Part shown: piece by piece, positions 7,973 to 15,987 of the stretch
Position numbering within the stretch: the first letter of the stretch is position 1
Layout: each line of letters starts with the position of its first letter
NCBI GenBank assembly: GCA_003612405.1
Contig: RAYR01000002.1
Location: 124,001 to 188,000 of the forward strand
Source: a bacterium 0.1xD8-71
GTDB lineage: Bacteria > Bacillota > Clostridia > Lachnospirales > Lachnospiraceae
DNA length: 64,000 nucleotides
Reading direction: 5' to 3'
Program-made: the position numbers and the translations under genes
Notes under the pieces: model-generated
The model's input: the letters and a program-made list of their open reading frames with translations, nothing else
What the model was told of the DNA's origin: nothing
The model's database searches: none

Positions 7973-9823
7973 CTATACCAGTTCACCGGGTTCTTCCGGC
8001 TGTGGATAATAGATATCAAAAAGCGCCTCAAATTCCGCACGGTTAATCTTTTCTTTCTCTAACAGCAGCTTGGCACACTTGTGCAGTACATCCTCATGTT
8101 CTGTGATGATCTCTTTTGCCTTACGGTAACATTCGTCGATGATCGTCTTTACTTCCCTGTCAATCTCTCCCGATATCAACTCACTGTGATTCTTCGCATG
8201 TGCCAGATCTCTGCCGATAAATACTTCATCATCGTCATCATCATAATTGATCACACCGATCTGATCAGACATACCATACCTGGTCACCATCCTTCGGGCA
8301 ACCTTGGTGGCCTTCTTGATATCGCTGGAAGCTCCTGTGGTGATGTCATCAAAGATAATCTCCTCGGCAATCCGTCCTCCTAAAGATACCATGATATCTT
8401 CTATCATCTTACCCTTTGTCAGGAACATCTCATCCTTCTCGGGAAGCGGCATGGTATAACCTGCTGCCCCTATGCCCGTAGGAATGATGGACACCGTATA
8501 GACCGGCCCCACATCAGGCAGTACATGGAAAAGTATGGCATGCCCTGCCTCGTGATAGGCTGTAATCTTTTTCTCTTTCTCGGAAATGATACGGCTCTTC
8601 TTCTCCGCACCGATTCCTACCTTGATAAATGCCTTCTTAATATCATCCTGCTTCACAAAGGCACGTTTGTCCATGGCCGCATTAATGGCAGCCTCATTTA
8701 AAAGGTTCTCCAGGTCTGCTCCTGTAAAGCCGGCTGTGGTCTGCGCAATCTGCTGTAAATCCACATCATCGCCGAGCGGTTTATTCTTGGCATGTACTTT
8801 CAGAATATCTTCCCTGCCCCGCACATCCGGAGAGGCCACTGTAATCTTTCTGTCAAAACGTCCCGGCCGCAGAATCGCAGGATCCAGAATATCCACACGG
8901 TTCGTAGCTGCCATCACGATAATCCCCTCGTTGACGCCGAAACCGTCCATTTCCACCAGAAGCTGGTTCAGAGTCTGCTCTCTCTCGTCATGACCGCCGC
9001 CCATGCCGGTACCGCGCCGTCTTGCCACCGCATCGATCTCGTCAATAAAAATAATACAGGGGGCATGTCTCTTTGCCTCCGCAAACATATCACGCACACG
9101 GGATGCGCCCACACCCACAAACATCTCCACAAAATCGGAACCGGAAATACTGAAGAAAGGTACATTTGCTTCGCCCGCAATGGCTTTGGCAAGAAGCGTC
9201 TTACCGGTACCCGGCGCACCCTCCAAGAGCACGCCTTTGGGAATCCTTGCGCCTACCTTGGTAAACTTTCCCGGCTCCCGCAGAAATTCCACGATCTCCT
9301 GAAGTTCTTCTTTCTCTTCTTTCAGTCCCGCCACTTCTCCCAGCGTAATCTTATTCTCTCCGCCCAAGGTAAGTTTCGCGCGGCTCTTTCCGAAATTCAT
9401 CATTCTGCCGCCGCCACCGCCGCCGGAATTCTGGGCGTTCATCATCACAAAGAAAAATACGCAGACCACCACTACGATCAGAATCGGGAAGACACTGTTG
9501 AGAAACCAGCTCTCTTCCGGCACACTCTCCACGCCGCAGTCTATGCCGTAGCTTCTGACCAACGCTTCCATTTCCGTGACATCGGTCACAAAGAGGATTC
9601 TCTCTTCCCCACTTTTTAAGACGATCTCCAAAGACCCGGTAGGTACATCCCTGTTGGGACAGATATTAACCACTGCAATCTCATTTTTCTCGAGCTGTTC
9701 TTCAAATTCACCTCTTGTATAGCCATTATTCTGTACCCGCAGTGTCCCTACCCAGACGGTAATTAAAAGCAAGGCGATGATGATCACAAAATATACATAA
9801 AAACTTTTATTATTCTTGCTCAA
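7973..9823 (-). CDS. ftsH: ATP-dependent zinc metalloprotease FtsH
   Basis: A 616-residue membrane AAA+ protease that forms hexamers and degrades membrane and regulatory proteins. The order is standard: TM1 at about 8-27, an external domain, TM2 at about 108-128, a Gly-rich linker, Walker A 'GAPGTGKT' (about 204), Walker B 'IIFIDEID', second region of homology 'RPGRFDR', zinc site 'HEAGH' (about 427) and a later Asp-containing helix. The ATG at 9823 follows hpt by 15 nt. It is the last gene of tilS-hpt-ftsH, the conserved Firmicute order, and is followed by a terminator. Nothing is unusual. Confidence 0.97.
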   Translation of the reverse strand: MSKNNKSFYVYFVIIIALLLITVWVGTLRVQNNGYTRGEFEEQLEKNEIAVVNICPNRDVPTGSLEIVLKSGEERILFVTDVTEMEALVRSYGIDCGVESVPEESWFLNSVFPILIVVVVCVFFFVMMNAQNSGGGGGGRMMNFGKSRAKLTLGGENKITLGEVAGLKEEKEELQEIVEFLREPGKFTKVGARIPKGVLLEGAPGTGKTLLAKAIAGEANVPFFSISGSDFVEMFVGVGASRVRDMFAEAKRHAPCIIFIDEIDAVARRRGTGMGGGHDEREQTLNQLLVEMDGFGVNEGIIVMAATNRVDILDPAILRPGRFDRKITVASPDVRGREDILKVHAKNKPLGDDVDLQQIAQTTAGFTGADLENLLNEAAINAAMDKRAFVKQDDIKKAFIKVGIGAEKKSRIISEKEKKITAYHEAGHAILFHVLPDVGPVYTVSIIPTGIGAAGYTMPLPEKDEMFLTKGKMIEDIMVSLGGRIAEEIIFDDITTGASSDIKKATKVARRMVTRYGMSDQIGVINYDDDDDEVFIGRDLAHAKNHSELISGEIDREVKTIIDECYRKAKEIITEHEDVLHKCAKLLLEKEKINRAEFEALFDIYYPQPEEPGELV

Positions 9824-9838
9824 AACATACCTCTTTCT

Positions 9839-10363
9839 CTAATCAAAATTTACCACGCCGATATAAGGCAGATTTCGATACTTCTGATCATAATCCAGCC
9901 CGTAGCCCACCACGAACTTGTCGGGAATCTCAAATCCTGTATAATCTACTTTCACATCCACCACTCTCCGCTCCGGCTTATCCAGCAAAGTGCAAAGCCT
10001 TACGTCCTCCGGGCCTCTGTCCCGCAGCATGTCAAGCAGATAGCTGAGCGTCCGCCCGGAGTCCACAATATCTTCCACCACCAGCACATGCTTGCCCTGT
10101 AAAGGTTCATCCAGATCCTTCACGATTCTGACTACTCCACTGGACTTGGTGTCTCCGCCATAACTGGATACCGACATGAAATCAAGCGACACCGGCACGG
10201 TAATACGTTTCGCCAGCTCACACATAAAGAAGCTGCCGCCCTTTAAGACACATACCAGGTGCACCTGTTTGCCTGCATAGTCTTTTGAAATCTGGTCTCC
10301 AATCTCCTGAATTCTCTTATCGACTTCTTCTTCTGTCAACAACACATCAACTCGTTCCGCCAT
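9839..10363 (-). CDS. hpt: hypoxanthine phosphoribosyltransferase
   Basis: A 174-residue purine salvage enzyme converting hypoxanthine or guanine plus PRPP to IMP or GMP. The PRPP-binding loop 'VLVVEDIVDSGRTLSYL' lies at about 94-110, and 'VVGYGLDYDQKYRNLPYIG' near the C-terminus is the conserved purine-contact end. The start overlaps the end of tilS by 17 nt, so translation is coupled. Length and context (between tilS and ftsH) are exactly as in other Firmicutes. Confidence 0.96.
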   Translation of the reverse strand: MAERVDVLLTEEEVDKRIQEIGDQISKDYAGKQVHLVCVLKGGSFFMCELAKRITVPVSLDFMSVSSYGGDTKSSGVVRIVKDLDEPLQGKHVLVVEDIVDSGRTLSYLLDMLRDRGPEDVRLCTLLDKPERRVVDVKVDYTGFEIPDKFVVGYGLDYDQKYRNLPYIGVVNFD

Positions 10364-11822
10364 GATGCCCTCCTCTTAACTGTACCTGTAAGATACATTT
10401 TGTACTTTCATCCACTCTGTAATATTGGCTGGTCCGATAATCCGGCACCCAGAGGATATGTGATCCGTCAGCCAATATATGCATACTGTCACGCTGCATT
10501 TTGGGGATTTTCTCATTGATCATATATTGTTTAAGGGACTGGGTGTGAAGCGCCTTATCAATCGTCAGATAATCGCCCTTCCTCCTGGTCCGCAACAATA
10601 AAGACGTAGTTATTTTATCATAATCAAACCATTTCGTATATCTATTTTGGGGAATATTTTGTCCATTTTGCAGGAAAATCTGTTCCCGGGAAAGCAAATC
10701 CCTGTCTAACAGTGTAAAAGAAAAACATCCCATATCCGGTATCCGGATTTCCACAGGCGGTTCAATCACATAGCTTTCTCCCTCCCCGGGCATCTTATTC
10801 TGCATGGGAGCTGATTCGTCCTCCTTTTGCAGAATCAGGATCTCATACTCTTTATATGCCTTAATCCCATGGGGCAGGGACAATTCCTTACTGCCGCCTT
10901 TATGTAGAAGCTCCGCCAGATCTGCAATATGCTGCCCGGTAATGTCCTTTCTGTGAGGGGTCATCCACTCCAGCGCATACAGAAGCACCCGCTTTACCAT
11001 AACCGGGTCCTCCGCCAGAAGACCCTCTCCCCAGATCCTCAGACACTTACAAGTATCCGCCTCTCCTGTTCCGGCATACACCTTAAACAGCCGCTTTGTT
11101 TCCCGGCTTAAGTAGATTTCTGTCTCCATCAGGATATCCGCCAGGTCATTCATATGGGGCACTGCCCTGGCACAGATCTCTTTCTCTGCATAGGGCAGGA
11201 TATGATGCCGTATCCGGTTGCGGGCATAAATATCTTCCTCGTTACTGCTGTCATGGCAATAAGATATCCCTCTCTTCTCCAGATACTGCTCAATCTCTTC
11301 CCGGGTAAGGCATAATACCGGACGTATTACCAGATCCCGGACAGGCCGGATCGAACTTAACCCTTCCAGGCCGCTTCCCCGGAACATATGAAAAAGCATG
11401 GTTTCCGCCCTGTCATTGGCATTGTGGGCAACGGCAATCTTCCCGCACGCTCCATCCATCTGTTGATCGATCACTTCCTGGAACGCCTGATAGCGGAGAA
11501 CTCTTCCAGCCTCCTCGGGAGACAGCTTATGAAGTGCGGCATAACCATACATATCCACTTCCTTAAGATAATACGGCACATCCAGTTTCTCACACAGACT
11601 CTCCACATATGCCGCATCCTGAGCGGCTTCCCTTCGCGCACCATGATTGACATGCACCACGATCAAGTGATACGGAATATCCTTCTGCAAACGCCGTAAA
11701 AGATAAAGCAGACAGACCGAATCGGCTCCACCGGATATCCCTGCTGCCACAAAGTCCCCCGGTACGATCATCCGGTGCTGCACAATATATTTTTTTACTT
11801 TCTGATAAATTGCATCCGTCAT
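10347..11822 (-). CDS. tilS: tRNA(Ile)-lysidine synthase TilS
   Basis: A 491-residue ATP-dependent enzyme that changes the wobble cytidine of the CAU-anticodon tRNA-Ile to lysidine, so that it reads AUA. The N-terminal PP-loop 'GISGGADSVCLLYLL' (about 29-43) is clear, followed by 'HVNHGARREAAQDA' and 'VAHNANDRAETMLFHMFRG', which bind ATP and tRNA. The C-terminal third carries the TilS-specific domains, including 'LRTRRKGDYLTI'. It lies upstream of hpt (17-nt overlap) and 52 nt downstream of the spoIIE-like gene. Essential in most bacteria. Confidence 0.95.
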   Translation of the reverse strand: MTDAIYQKVKKYIVQHRMIVPGDFVAAGISGGADSVCLLYLLRRLQKDIPYHLIVVHVNHGARREAAQDAAYVESLCEKLDVPYYLKEVDMYGYAALHKLSPEEAGRVLRYQAFQEVIDQQMDGACGKIAVAHNANDRAETMLFHMFRGSGLEGLSSIRPVRDLVIRPVLCLTREEIEQYLEKRGISYCHDSSNEEDIYARNRIRHHILPYAEKEICARAVPHMNDLADILMETEIYLSRETKRLFKVYAGTGEADTCKCLRIWGEGLLAEDPVMVKRVLLYALEWMTPHRKDITGQHIADLAELLHKGGSKELSLPHGIKAYKEYEILILQKEDESAPMQNKMPGEGESYVIEPPVEIRIPDMGCFSFTLLDRDLLSREQIFLQNGQNIPQNRYTKWFDYDKITTSLLLRTRRKGDYLTIDKALHTQSLKQYMINEKIPKMQRDSMHILADGSHILWVPDYRTSQYYRVDESTKCILQVQLRGGHHGGTS

Positions 11823-11874
11823 CCTATGTCTTATCTTCCTCTATGCTATTTGGCCTGTCCAATCCGGCCCCTGC

Positions 11875-13110
11875 CTATAACAGGCTGTCATCTTCTGACT
11901 GATCCCATATGCCCGTCACCAGAACGGTCATATCATCCCGAATCTGTCCCTTGCTCTGCTTGATGCAGTAAGTCAGAATCTGATTGGCTATCTCATTAGG
12001 GTTCGTATATTCCATCCTGCCGATAATCTCCGGCAGTACTTCTTCTCCCAATCCCTGGGATAAAGCGTCCAGCACCCCGTCCGAAAGCATAATCACATAA
12101 TCCCCGCTCTGTAACGTCCTGTGGATAATCTCCGGTTCAATCTGCTGAAACACGCCGAGCGGCAGATTCTGCGCAGACAGCCTGTCCACCAGCTGACCTC
12201 TTTTAATATAAGTGCAGGCAGCACCCGCTTTTACAAATTCACATTCCCCGGTATACAGATCTATGCTGCAAATATCCAATGTGGACAGGTTCTGCTCCTG
12301 GCCTGCTGCCGCCAGTGCACCGTTGATCATCTGCACCGCCGACTCCTTGCCAAATCCCGCTTCCAGCAGGCGCTCCATCATCTCAATCACCCGCCCCGAA
12401 TCCCTACAGGCCATTTCTCCGGATCCCATGCCGTCCGATAAGATTGCCACCAGTTTACCGGTATCCGCCTCATAGAAAGAATAATTATCTCCCGACATCT
12501 TTTCTCCTTCTTTCACGGCCTTTGCAAACCCCGTCAACAGATGATACGGCGGCTCTTCCAGAAAATAATAGGTATTGTAATCCCTGGTAAGATACATGGG
12601 CGAATTTTTGGACGGACACAGTCTGGTATTCATGGCCACAGATATAAAGTCCGCTACATCTTCTGTGGAAATATGCTCGCTTTCCCCGGCCCGGATGCCC
12701 CTTTCTCCCAGATTGCGCATGGTCAGACTGATCTCCCAATGCCCATCCTCATGTTCCATCTCAAAGAAATCCTTGAGCTGGATACCAGATTCCCTGAGCA
12801 GTTTGGACATCTGCTTAAACCGCCTTTCTCCCATAGGACGGCAGCGGCAGGTCTCCCTTGCCACCCTGGCCATAATATGCGCCATCTCCTTTAAGTGTTC
12901 CGCCAGAAGTCCCTGATTCTCCTGTAACTTTTTCTGCCATAAATATGCCTGCCTGTCCGACGGTTCCGGCACCTGCTCCCGCTCTTCGTCCTCCTCAAAC
13001 AAATCAGCCAGATCCCTGAAAGACTCTGCATAAGTCAGAAGCTTCTGCCTTCCATATTCCGGTATAATTTCTATCCTGCCATCATCCCTGATCTCTTCCT
13101 GCTTTCTCAT
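11875..13110 (-). CDS. SpoIIE-type PP2C serine phosphatase, lacking the membrane domain
   Basis: A 411-residue protein that matches the cytoplasmic part of SpoIIE: a central region with 'CRCRPMGERRFKQMSKLL', then a PP2C (SpoIIE) phosphatase domain with 'AILSDGMGSGEMACRDSGRV' described at about 215-235 and 'IMLSDGVLDALSQ' near 350, which hold metal-binding Asp residues. In Bacillus SpoIIE dephosphorylates SpoIIAA to switch on sigma-F in the forespore. Full SpoIIE has about 800 residues with ten membrane helices; none are present here and only about 135 nt separate it from divIC, so the membrane part is absent rather than missed. The ATG at 13110 has AGAGGGAGG 6 nt upstream. The syntenic position next to tilS supports the SpoIIE assignment. 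Confidence 0.85.
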   Translation of the reverse strand: MRKQEEIRDDGRIEIIPEYGRQKLLTYAESFRDLADLFEEDEEREQVPEPSDRQAYLWQKKLQENQGLLAEHLKEMAHIMARVARETCRCRPMGERRFKQMSKLLRESGIQLKDFFEMEHEDGHWEISLTMRNLGERGIRAGESEHISTEDVADFISVAMNTRLCPSKNSPMYLTRDYNTYYFLEEPPYHLLTGFAKAVKEGEKMSGDNYSFYEADTGKLVAILSDGMGSGEMACRDSGRVIEMMERLLEAGFGKESAVQMINGALAAAGQEQNLSTLDICSIDLYTGECEFVKAGAACTYIKRGQLVDRLSAQNLPLGVFQQIEPEIIHRTLQSGDYVIMLSDGVLDALSQGLGEEVLPEIIGRMEYTNPNEIANQILTYCIKQSKGQIRDDMTVLVTGIWDQSEDDSLL

Positions 13111-13210
13111 GACACGCCTCCCTCTCACACTAATATATGAGAGGGTTGTCCATTATATTCCCACAAGCCGCAAACCCGGATAAATTTATGCAGATAATTT
13201 CTTATATCGT

Positions 13211-13245
13211 AAAAAAGCAAATCCCAGAATACGCCCGGAATCTGC
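13211..13245 (-). terminator. rho-independent terminator after divIC
   Basis: Hairpin of about 12 bp with G-U pairs (arms 13217-13228 and 13234-13245) directly after the divIC stop codon, followed on the minus strand by six T residues (13216-13211). It closes the hup-S4-yabP-yabQ-divIC group before the spoIIE-like gene. Confidence 0.8.
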
Positions 13246-13551
13246 TTATTTTTGATCCTTAAATATTATCTCGCCTTCATACACCAGACCCAGCTTCTCC
13301 TTGGCGACTTCTTCCACGAATTTCTTGGTCTGCGTATACTTACCATATTCTTCTATCTCTTCTGTCCTGGCCTGTTCCTCTTCTATTTCAAGAAGCAGTG
13401 CCTCTTCCCTTGCCATATAGGTTTCGCGTCTTTCACGCAGTTCCACACTCTTGACTGTGACCACAAGCAGCATCATCAACACAACTGTGGTAACTAAAAG
13501 CATGCCCATCCTATTCTGGCGCTTTTTACGATATGCTGCTTTTCTTGCCAT
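13246..13551 (-). CDS. divIC: FtsB/DivIC family septum formation initiator
   Basis: A 101-residue bitopic cell-division protein: basic N-terminus, one membrane helix (about 17-34, 'GMLLVTTVVLMMLLVVTV'), then a coiled coil rich in Glu ('REEALLLEIEEEQARTEEI') and the conserved 'VEEVAKEKLGLVYEGEIIF' end. It would join FtsL/DivIB in the divisome. The ATG at 13551 is preferred, with GGAGAGGGG 13 nt upstream; an earlier ATG at 13581 has no ribosome binding site. Position after yabQ is the conserved Clostridia order. Confidence 0.88.
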   Translation of the reverse strand: MARKAAYRKKRQNRMGMLLVTTVVLMMLLVVTVKSVELRERRETYMAREEALLLEIEEEQARTEEIEEYGKYTQTKKFVEEVAKEKLGLVYEGEIIFKDQK

Positions 13552-13582
13552 TCTGTTAACGATACCCCTCTCCTGCCACATG

Positions 13583-14071
13583 TCAGCGTTTACATAAAAC
13601 TATTTTAAGTGTTTTTATGCAAACCGTCAACCGCTTTTTTACAAATTCTTGACATTTTTTCATTTTTTTTGCAACAGATTGCACAAACCGTTTCCCCTTT
13701 AAAAACAGCCATTTTAGCGGTTTTAGCACAATTTGTATAATACCAAATACAAACCACATTATCTTGTATATGCATGTTGACATAACATATACAAACCAGT
13801 CTCTGATAATCGCTTTATAGAAAAGCATGCCAAGAGCGGCGCCCACCACTGCAAACCACCTTAAGACCCCATTGTTCTCTTTATAAAGCATATAGAAAAC
13901 GGCAATTCCGCAGGCCAGCCAAAAAAGAAAATCTTCCACCGATGTCAGAAAGCTTCCATGCCTTGCCAGTTTCCTGAGAACCCGGATCCAATCATAGACA
14001 AATGTAATGAGCAGACCCATGATAACAGAATGTAGAAAAAAAGTAACCTCCTGTATGATTTCCTGACTCAT
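13583..14071 (-). CDS. yabQ: spore cortex biosynthesis protein YabQ
   Basis: A 162-residue membrane protein with about four hydrophobic segments in the first 115 residues and a basic C-terminal tail. In Bacillus YabQ is placed in the forespore outer membrane and is needed for cortex formation. The N-terminal 'FLHSVIMGLLITFVYDWIRVLRK' region, here noted as residues 11-33, is typical. It starts 23 nt after yabP, and divIC follows immediately. Identification rests on topology, length and the yabP-yabQ-divIC order. Confidence 0.88.
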   Translation of the reverse strand: MSQEIIQEVTFFLHSVIMGLLITFVYDWIRVLRKLARHGSFLTSVEDFLFWLACGIAVFYMLYKENNGVLRWFAVVGAALGMLFYKAIIRDWFVYVMSTCIYKIMWFVFGIIQIVLKPLKWLFLKGKRFVQSVAKKMKKCQEFVKKRLTVCIKTLKIVLCKR

Positions 14072-14094
14072 ATTTCATGACTTCCCCCGAGATC

Positions 14095-14385
14095 TCATTT
14101 AAACAGTCTGGCCAGTATAGATTCACCCTTTGCACCGTATCCGGCACTCTCCGAGTAAGTAAAGCTATCGACTCTCCCATCAATATCCACTTCTCCCTTA
14201 TCCAGAGAAAGCCTGCTGACATGCAGTTCATTACCTTTGATCATCAGCATACCCTGTTCTGTCTCCAACAAGATCTCGTTTACATCAAAGGATAGTACAT
14301 CATTGACACCGCTGATAGTACATGTCCTTCTGTTGGTAAGCATTAACTTATGAGGTTTTCTGCCTGTGCTGTTCAGATCTTCCAT
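14095..14385 (-). CDS. yabP: sporulation protein YabP
   Basis: A 96-residue protein of the YabP/YqfC family, beta-rich, with the pattern 'KLMLTNRRTCTISGVNDVLS' near residue 13, described as the conserved 'L.NR....TGV..V.SFD' signature, then 'GNELHVSRLSLDKGEVDIDG' near 50. It is required for cortex assembly in Bacillus. Next to yabQ in a sporulation/divisome cluster. Length is normal. Confidence 0.92.
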   Translation of the reverse strand: MEDLNSTGRKPHKLMLTNRRTCTISGVNDVLSFDVNEILLETEQGMLMIKGNELHVSRLSLDKGEVDIDGRVDSFTYSESAGYGAKGESILARLFK

Positions 14386-14448
14386 ACATGCCCTCCCATG
14401 ATTGTGGTACTTCTTAAATGTATGTCTGATCTTCTTAAAATATGCCTG

Positions 14449-14691
14449 TTACGTCAGATAACGGAACAGTTCTTTTGCCTCTTCCTTACGCACAGTCTCC
14501 TGCACATCCAGAACCTCCACCTTCACTTCCTTATTCCCGAACTGAATCGTGATGATATCGCCCGCCTTTACATTCGCAGATGCCTTTGCCGGCTTGTCGT
14601 TGATGAAAACCCTTCCGGCGTCACAAGCCTCATTTGCCACGGTACGGCGTTTGATCAACCGGGATACTTTCAGATATTTGTCCAGTCTCAT
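14449..14691 (-). CDS. rqcP: S4-domain RNA-binding protein (RqcP / YabO type)
   Basis: An 80-residue S4-domain protein. 'MRLDKYLKVSRLIKRRTVA' at the N-terminus and 'GRVFINDKPAKASANVKAGD' around 28-47 are the alpha-L RNA-binding motif. In Bacillus the orthologue RqcP works with RqcH on stalled 50S subunits in ribosome quality control. The start 'MRLDKYL' at 14691 is chosen from family alignment and a GGAAAGGA 9 nt upstream. It lies between hup and yabP, the conserved place. Confidence 0.88.
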   Translation of the reverse strand: MRLDKYLKVSRLIKRRTVANEACDAGRVFINDKPAKASANVKAGDIITIQFGNKEVKVEVLDVQETVRKEEAKELFRYLT

Positions 14692-14717
14692 ATATTTCAT
14701 TCCTTTCCCAGAATAGT

Positions 14718-14750
14718 AAAAAGCCCGTATGCAATGCATACAGGCTTTTA
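14718..14750 (-). terminator. rho-independent terminator after hup
   Basis: Hairpin AAAAAGCC-C-GTATGC / GCATAC-A-GGCTTTT with an AAT loop and T-run on the minus strand, placed 13 nt after the hup stop codon and just upstream of the S4 gene. It may end or attenuate the abundant hup message. Confidence 0.75.
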
Positions 14751-14763
14751 TCTCTTGACAAAA

Positions 14764-15039
14764 TTATGCGTTCAGCATATCCTTCAGAGCCTTACCAGCT
14801 TTGAACTTAGGAGCCTTGGAAGCAGCAATCTTCATAACAGCACCGCTCTGAGGATTTCTACCCTCTCTTGCTGCTCTCTTGGAAACTTCAAAAGTACCAA
14901 AACCAACTAACTGTACTTTGCCGTCCTTTTTCAGTTCATCAGCAACCACATCGGTAAATGCCTTTAATGCCTTTTCTGCATCTTTTTTAGATAAGCCTGC
15001 CTGATCAGCCATAGCTGCAACTAACTCTGTCTTGTTCAT
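14764..15039 (-). CDS. hup: HU family DNA-binding protein
   Basis: A 91-residue histone-like protein. 'MNKTELVAAMADQAGLSKKDAEKAL' type N-terminal helices (residues 1-25), then 'VQLVGFGTFEVSKRAAREGR' and 'NPQSGAVMKI' (about 61-70), which form the DNA-binding beta arms. It bends and compacts DNA as a dimer. AGGAGGAG precedes the ATG, consistent with high expression. Followed by a terminator. Confidence 0.97.
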   Translation of the reverse strand: MNKTELVAAMADQAGLSKKDAEKALKAFTDVVADELKKDGKVQLVGFGTFEVSKRAAREGRNPQSGAVMKIAASKAPKFKAGKALKDMLNA

Positions 15040-15139
15040 CTTTAACTCCTCCTCTTTTATGAGTTTTTATATTATTTTAGATGTTTCTCTTTAGAAACTC
15101 TATACATATTTATATCTGCTTTTAACAGGCTTGTCAAGC

Positions 15140-15166
15140 AAAAAATGCCATTTTTACGGCATTTTT
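15140..15166 (-). terminator. rho-independent terminator after mazG
   Basis: Stem AAAAATGCC/GGCATTTTT with T-run on the minus strand, about 70 nt past the mazG stop and upstream of the hup promoter region. Confidence 0.75.
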
Positions 15167-15236
15167 CGGCCCTCGTCACGGTTTACATGTTCTGTTAATG
15201 GTATTTCGCAAAAAATATGTTTTATTGTCTGAAAAT

Positions 15237-15941
15237 TCACTCATATTTCTCAATTAAATCTTCTATTCTGTCTGTCAAAATCTGTTCCTGAGAGATTTTG
15301 GCGATTCTTGCAATATCACTCAACCGAAGAAGCATATCCGCCATAATAGCACTAAGCTCCCTGTCATAGGTAAAAGGTACACAGGATTTCAACCCATCCA
15401 CCGCCTTTTGCAGTGCCGCCACATCCTCCTCGAAGCTGTTGCCTTTCTCATAGTACTTGTCTATCTTCTTTAAGACCTTCGATGCCCTGGTCAGAGCGGG
15501 CAGCTCTCTCGGAATTTCTTTCAGAGGCGATTCCACCCAGTCCTTATCCTTCTTTTCTTCTTTCTTAATCTCTTCCCAGTTTACCAATACCTCATCGGGC
15601 GTATCCGCACTGCCTGTCCCAAAGACATGCGGATGGCGTCTCACCATCTTCTGGCTCACCTCGTTCACCACATCTTCCATGGTAAACAATCCCTCTTCGG
15701 AAGCGATCTGGGCATGCATGACCACCTGCAACAGTACATCTCCCAGTTCTTCTATCATGTTTTCGGGGTTCCCCGTCTGGTCAAAAATGCGGATAGAGGC
15801 GAGCAGTTCCGCCGCCTCCTCCATCATACACGGTTTTAAGCTCTCATGGGTCTGTACTTTATCCCAGGGACAGCCGTTTTCGCTTCTGAGCATTTTAATA
15901 ATATCGAGAAATTCCTCATATGTATATTTTTTGTCTGCCAT
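15237..15941 (-). CDS. mazG: nucleoside triphosphate pyrophosphohydrolase MazG
   Basis: A 234-residue NTP pyrophosphatase that removes abnormal or excess nucleotides. The N-terminal MazG domain shows 'ENGCPWDKVQTHESL' near residue 21 and the metal-binding 'EEAAELL' and 'EELGDVLLQVVMHAQIA'. A second, weaker MazG-like half follows 'LPALTRASKVLKK'. The ATG at 15941 has AAGGAG 5 nt upstream and is preferred over an ATG 24 nt earlier. In many Clostridia mazG precedes hup, as here. Confidence 0.92.
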   Translation of the reverse strand: MADKKYTYEEFLDIIKMLRSENGCPWDKVQTHESLKPCMMEEAAELLASIRIFDQTGNPENMIEELGDVLLQVVMHAQIASEEGLFTMEDVVNEVSQKMVRRHPHVFGTGSADTPDEVLVNWEEIKKEEKKDKDWVESPLKEIPRELPALTRASKVLKKIDKYYEKGNSFEEDVAALQKAVDGLKSCVPFTYDRELSAIMADMLLRLSDIARIAKISQEQILTDRIEDLIEKYE

Positions 15942-15987
15942 GACTGCTCCTTCATATTTGGACAAAATACCGACCTTACTGTTTTCT

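Noticed and set aside
13140..13246. A remnant of the spoIIE membrane domain upstream of the phosphatase
   Set aside because: The gap holds only a terminator and about 70 nt of non-coding sequence, far too short for ten membrane helices.
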